A DNA stretch of 6,954 nt, from positions 1 to 6,954 of the forward strand of contig JAKVBZ010000085.1 of NCBI GenBank assembly GCA_022448645.1. Reading direction: 5' to 3'. This document shows, piece after piece, positions 5,867-6,954 of this stretch (positions are counted from its first letter, which is position 1; the number at the start of each line of letters is the position of its first letter). Below the pieces are notes generated by a model. That model did not search any database and had not been told where the DNA came from. It worked only from the letters and a program-made list of their open reading frames with translations. A program made the translations under genes and the position numbers. This stretch comes from Pirellulaceae bacterium (GTDB lineage: Bacteria; Planctomycetota; Planctomycetia; Pirellulales; Pirellulaceae).

Positions 5867-6093
5867 GATGTCTGGCTTGGCCGAGCGCTCCAGTTCCCCC
5901 ACTGGTCCGAGCGATGTCATCGCGACTTCCACTGGTGGTTTGACGACGCCGGAGGACAGCTGACCGATTGGGGACTCATTTCCTGGACAGCGCCCAGACG
6001 AAATAAGGACGATCCCTGAGTTTCCTGGTCCTGTAGATGGTCTAACGGTTTTCGACCGCCAAATCACTCACGCACGCCCGCTATGTTGCGTCG
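5867..6093. other. Non-coding stretch downstream of the PEP-CTERM gene, rich in short repeats
   Basis: These 227 bases follow the stop of the minus-strand PEP-CTERM gene and contain no supported gene. The right end (CGGT-TTTCG-ACCG, about 6047-6059) could form only a 4-bp stem and has no T tract, so no terminator is called. The left part carries the repeat cluster at 5881-5936. A minus-strand frame covering the region gives a Ser/Gly/Arg-rich translation that I do not recognise. Confidence 0.5.
5881..5936. repeat. Cluster of short direct and inverted repeats
   Basis: Within 56 bases there are: CCGAGCG twice (5881-5887, 5907-5913); the inverted pair CCAGT-TCCCCC-ACTGG (5890-5905); the dyad GCGATG-T-CATCGC (5911-5923); and CCACTGGT twice (5899-5906, 5929-5936), 30 bases apart. 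The elements overlap and share bases. No known repeat family is recognised; it may be a folded RNA, a protein-binding region or eroded coding sequence. Confidence 0.35.
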
Positions 6094-6954
6094 CTACGTT
6101 TTCCAACGGACCCGAACAGCCATCAAGGTTGCGAAGAGTAAGAGTACGAGCGTCGACGGTTCTGGTACGGACGATACCCCCTCAGCACTACCCGGCGAGA
6201 TCGTTCCTCCGTTGTTGGTGATGTCACCACCGATGGTACCGTGTCCAGAGAGGATGCCATTTTGCAGTTGCATGGCGCCTCCGTCGTTCGTCAGCACGTT
6301 GTTAATAGCCAATTCACCACCCCCCGTTTGCGTGAGGGTATTACCATTCAAATGGAGAGCATTGTTGAAAATCAATTTTGAGCCGTTGGCAATATTGGCA
6401 GTTGCATCGTTGTTGAGCTGAACGGCGGCTTGAAACTGATGTTCTCCCAGAGCAACCGTGAAGCCACTGTTGGGGAGTGCCGCGCTTGTCCCGGCAGTAA
6501 TCTGAACGGTACCGCCACCCGACACGATATAGGTTGCCGTGTTAGCAAACTGAACATCGTTGACCGTCACGTCCGTATTGGTAAAGACGGTTTGCAGTGT
6601 CGAGATGGCATCTTCAAAAACAGCGGATTGGTTGAAGGTCGGTGGGGCACCAACGCCGCTCCAATGGTCAGCAACATTCCAATCTCCTGACTTGTCTTCC
6701 GCCCAGAAGATAGAGAGGTCATCCGGTGTAGGGGTTATGGGGACCAGGTTGAACACATCTTGGACCTCGTTGGCGCTAAGTTCATGATCAAAGATGCGGA
6801 TATCGTCTAGCAATCCATTGAATGTCCGAGAAGAAAGCTCGTCGTCCGTTCCAAATCGCAGATTATTGCCGTTGGAAGTAGCCTTACCAATCCAAGATGA
6901 TTCCGGCGCGCCGTAGCTCGGGCCTCCCGTGAGAGCACGCGTGTTCACCTGAAC
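6094..6954 (-). CDS. LamG-domain protein with PEP-CTERM sorting signal (C-terminal part, cut by window edge)
   Basis: The frame is open from the right edge to TAG at 6094-6096, giving 286 visible residues without the N-terminus; the GTG at 6948 is not a believable start because the fold is already under way. Residues 1-70 are the end of a LamG/concanavalin A-like domain (FNGLLDDIRIFDHELSANEV, 45-64, is its typical last strand). Residues about 82-250 are a Gly/Asn/Thr-rich beta-helix type region like autotransporter-associated strand repeats (WNVADHWSG; LSGHGTIGGDITNNGGTISPG). The tail is a textbook PEP-CTERM signal: VPEPST (263-268), a hydrophobic stretch (LVLLLFATLMAV) and basic RVRWKT at the end. 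PEP-CTERM proteins are exported and then processed by an exosortase in the inner membrane, often linked to exopolysaccharide; no exosortase gene is visible here. It is probably a surface or matrix protein that may bind glycans. The gene lies about 700 bases from the secreted glycosidase-like gene, on the same strand. Confidence 0.88.
   Translation of the reverse strand, partial: VQVNTRALTGGPSYGAPESSWIGKATSNGNNLRFGTDDELSSRTFNGLLDDIRIFDHELSANEVQDVFNLVPITPTPDDLSIFWAEDKSGDWNVADHWSGVGAPPTFNQSAVFEDAISTLQTVFTNTDVTVNDVQFANTATYIVSGGGTVQITAGTSAALPNSGFTVALGEHQFQAAVQLNNDATANIANGSKLIFNNALHLNGNTLTQTGGGELAINNVLTNDGGAMQLQNGILSGHGTIGGDITNNGGTISPGSAEGVSSVPEPSTLVLLLFATLMAVRVRWKT

Noticed and set aside
5714..6067. 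117-codon minus-strand frame in the gap after the PEP-CTERM gene
   Set aside because: Low-information Ser/Gly/Arg-rich text, no known domain, and opposite the more protein-like signal-peptide frame.
6083..6421. Plus-strand frame opposite the PEP-CTERM gene
   Set aside because: Antisense shadow; the minus-strand frame carries LamG and PEP-CTERM signatures.
1..6954. CRISPR array, tRNA, rRNA, insertion sequence or attachment site
   Set aside because: I saw no regularly spaced long repeats, no tRNA T-loop and acceptor pattern, no transposase motif and no terminal inverted repeats with target duplications.

Overview
The window is bacterial and most likely from the phylum Planctomycetota (Pirellulaceae-type). 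This is an inference from gene content. The evidence is a LamG protein ending in a PEP-CTERM sorting tail, a large secreted multidomain protein with a CBM9-like module and a glycoside-hydrolase-like barrel, loose gene spacing with intergenic gaps of about 230-700 bases, and roughly 50 % GC. No rRNA, tRNA, CRISPR array, insertion sequence or phage gene is visible.

Layout. (1) Bases 1-534, minus strand: N-terminal 178 codons of a DAO-type FAD-dependent oxidoreductase, cut by the left window edge. (2) 535-821: divergent intergenic region. (3) 822-1598, plus strand: a classical SDR dehydrogenase, the only confident plus-strand gene. (4) 1599-1925: gap between convergent genes, with nothing recognisable. 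(5) 1926-2804, minus: a sugar phosphate isomerase/epimerase-like TIM barrel. (6) 2805-3032: intergenic region with three small dyad symmetries. (7) 3033-5396, minus: a 787-residue exported protein made of a galactose-binding-like module, a CBM9-like module, an Ig-like middle and a C-terminal barrel with a DEP motif. (8) 5397-6093: a long gap with possible control sites for gene 7, a short plus-strand ORF that looks like the broken start of another secreted protein, and a cluster of short repeats. (9) 6094-6954, minus: the C-terminal part of a PEP-CTERM surface or secreted protein, cut by the right edge.

Working together. The set fits carbohydrate handling: an exported glycan-binding, probably glycan-cleaving protein, a cytoplasmic metal-dependent sugar isomerase/epimerase, and two redox enzymes (NAD-type SDR and FAD oxidoreductase) able to act on sugars, polyols or their acids. 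No transporter, regulator or sugar kinase is in view and the genes do not form a tight operon, so this pathway is only a hypothesis. The least ordinary items are the module order and unassigned barrel of the 787-residue protein, the roughly 105-residue leader in front of the FAD site of the first gene, and the repeat-rich gap at 5397-6093. I found no convincing evidence of a wholly new system.
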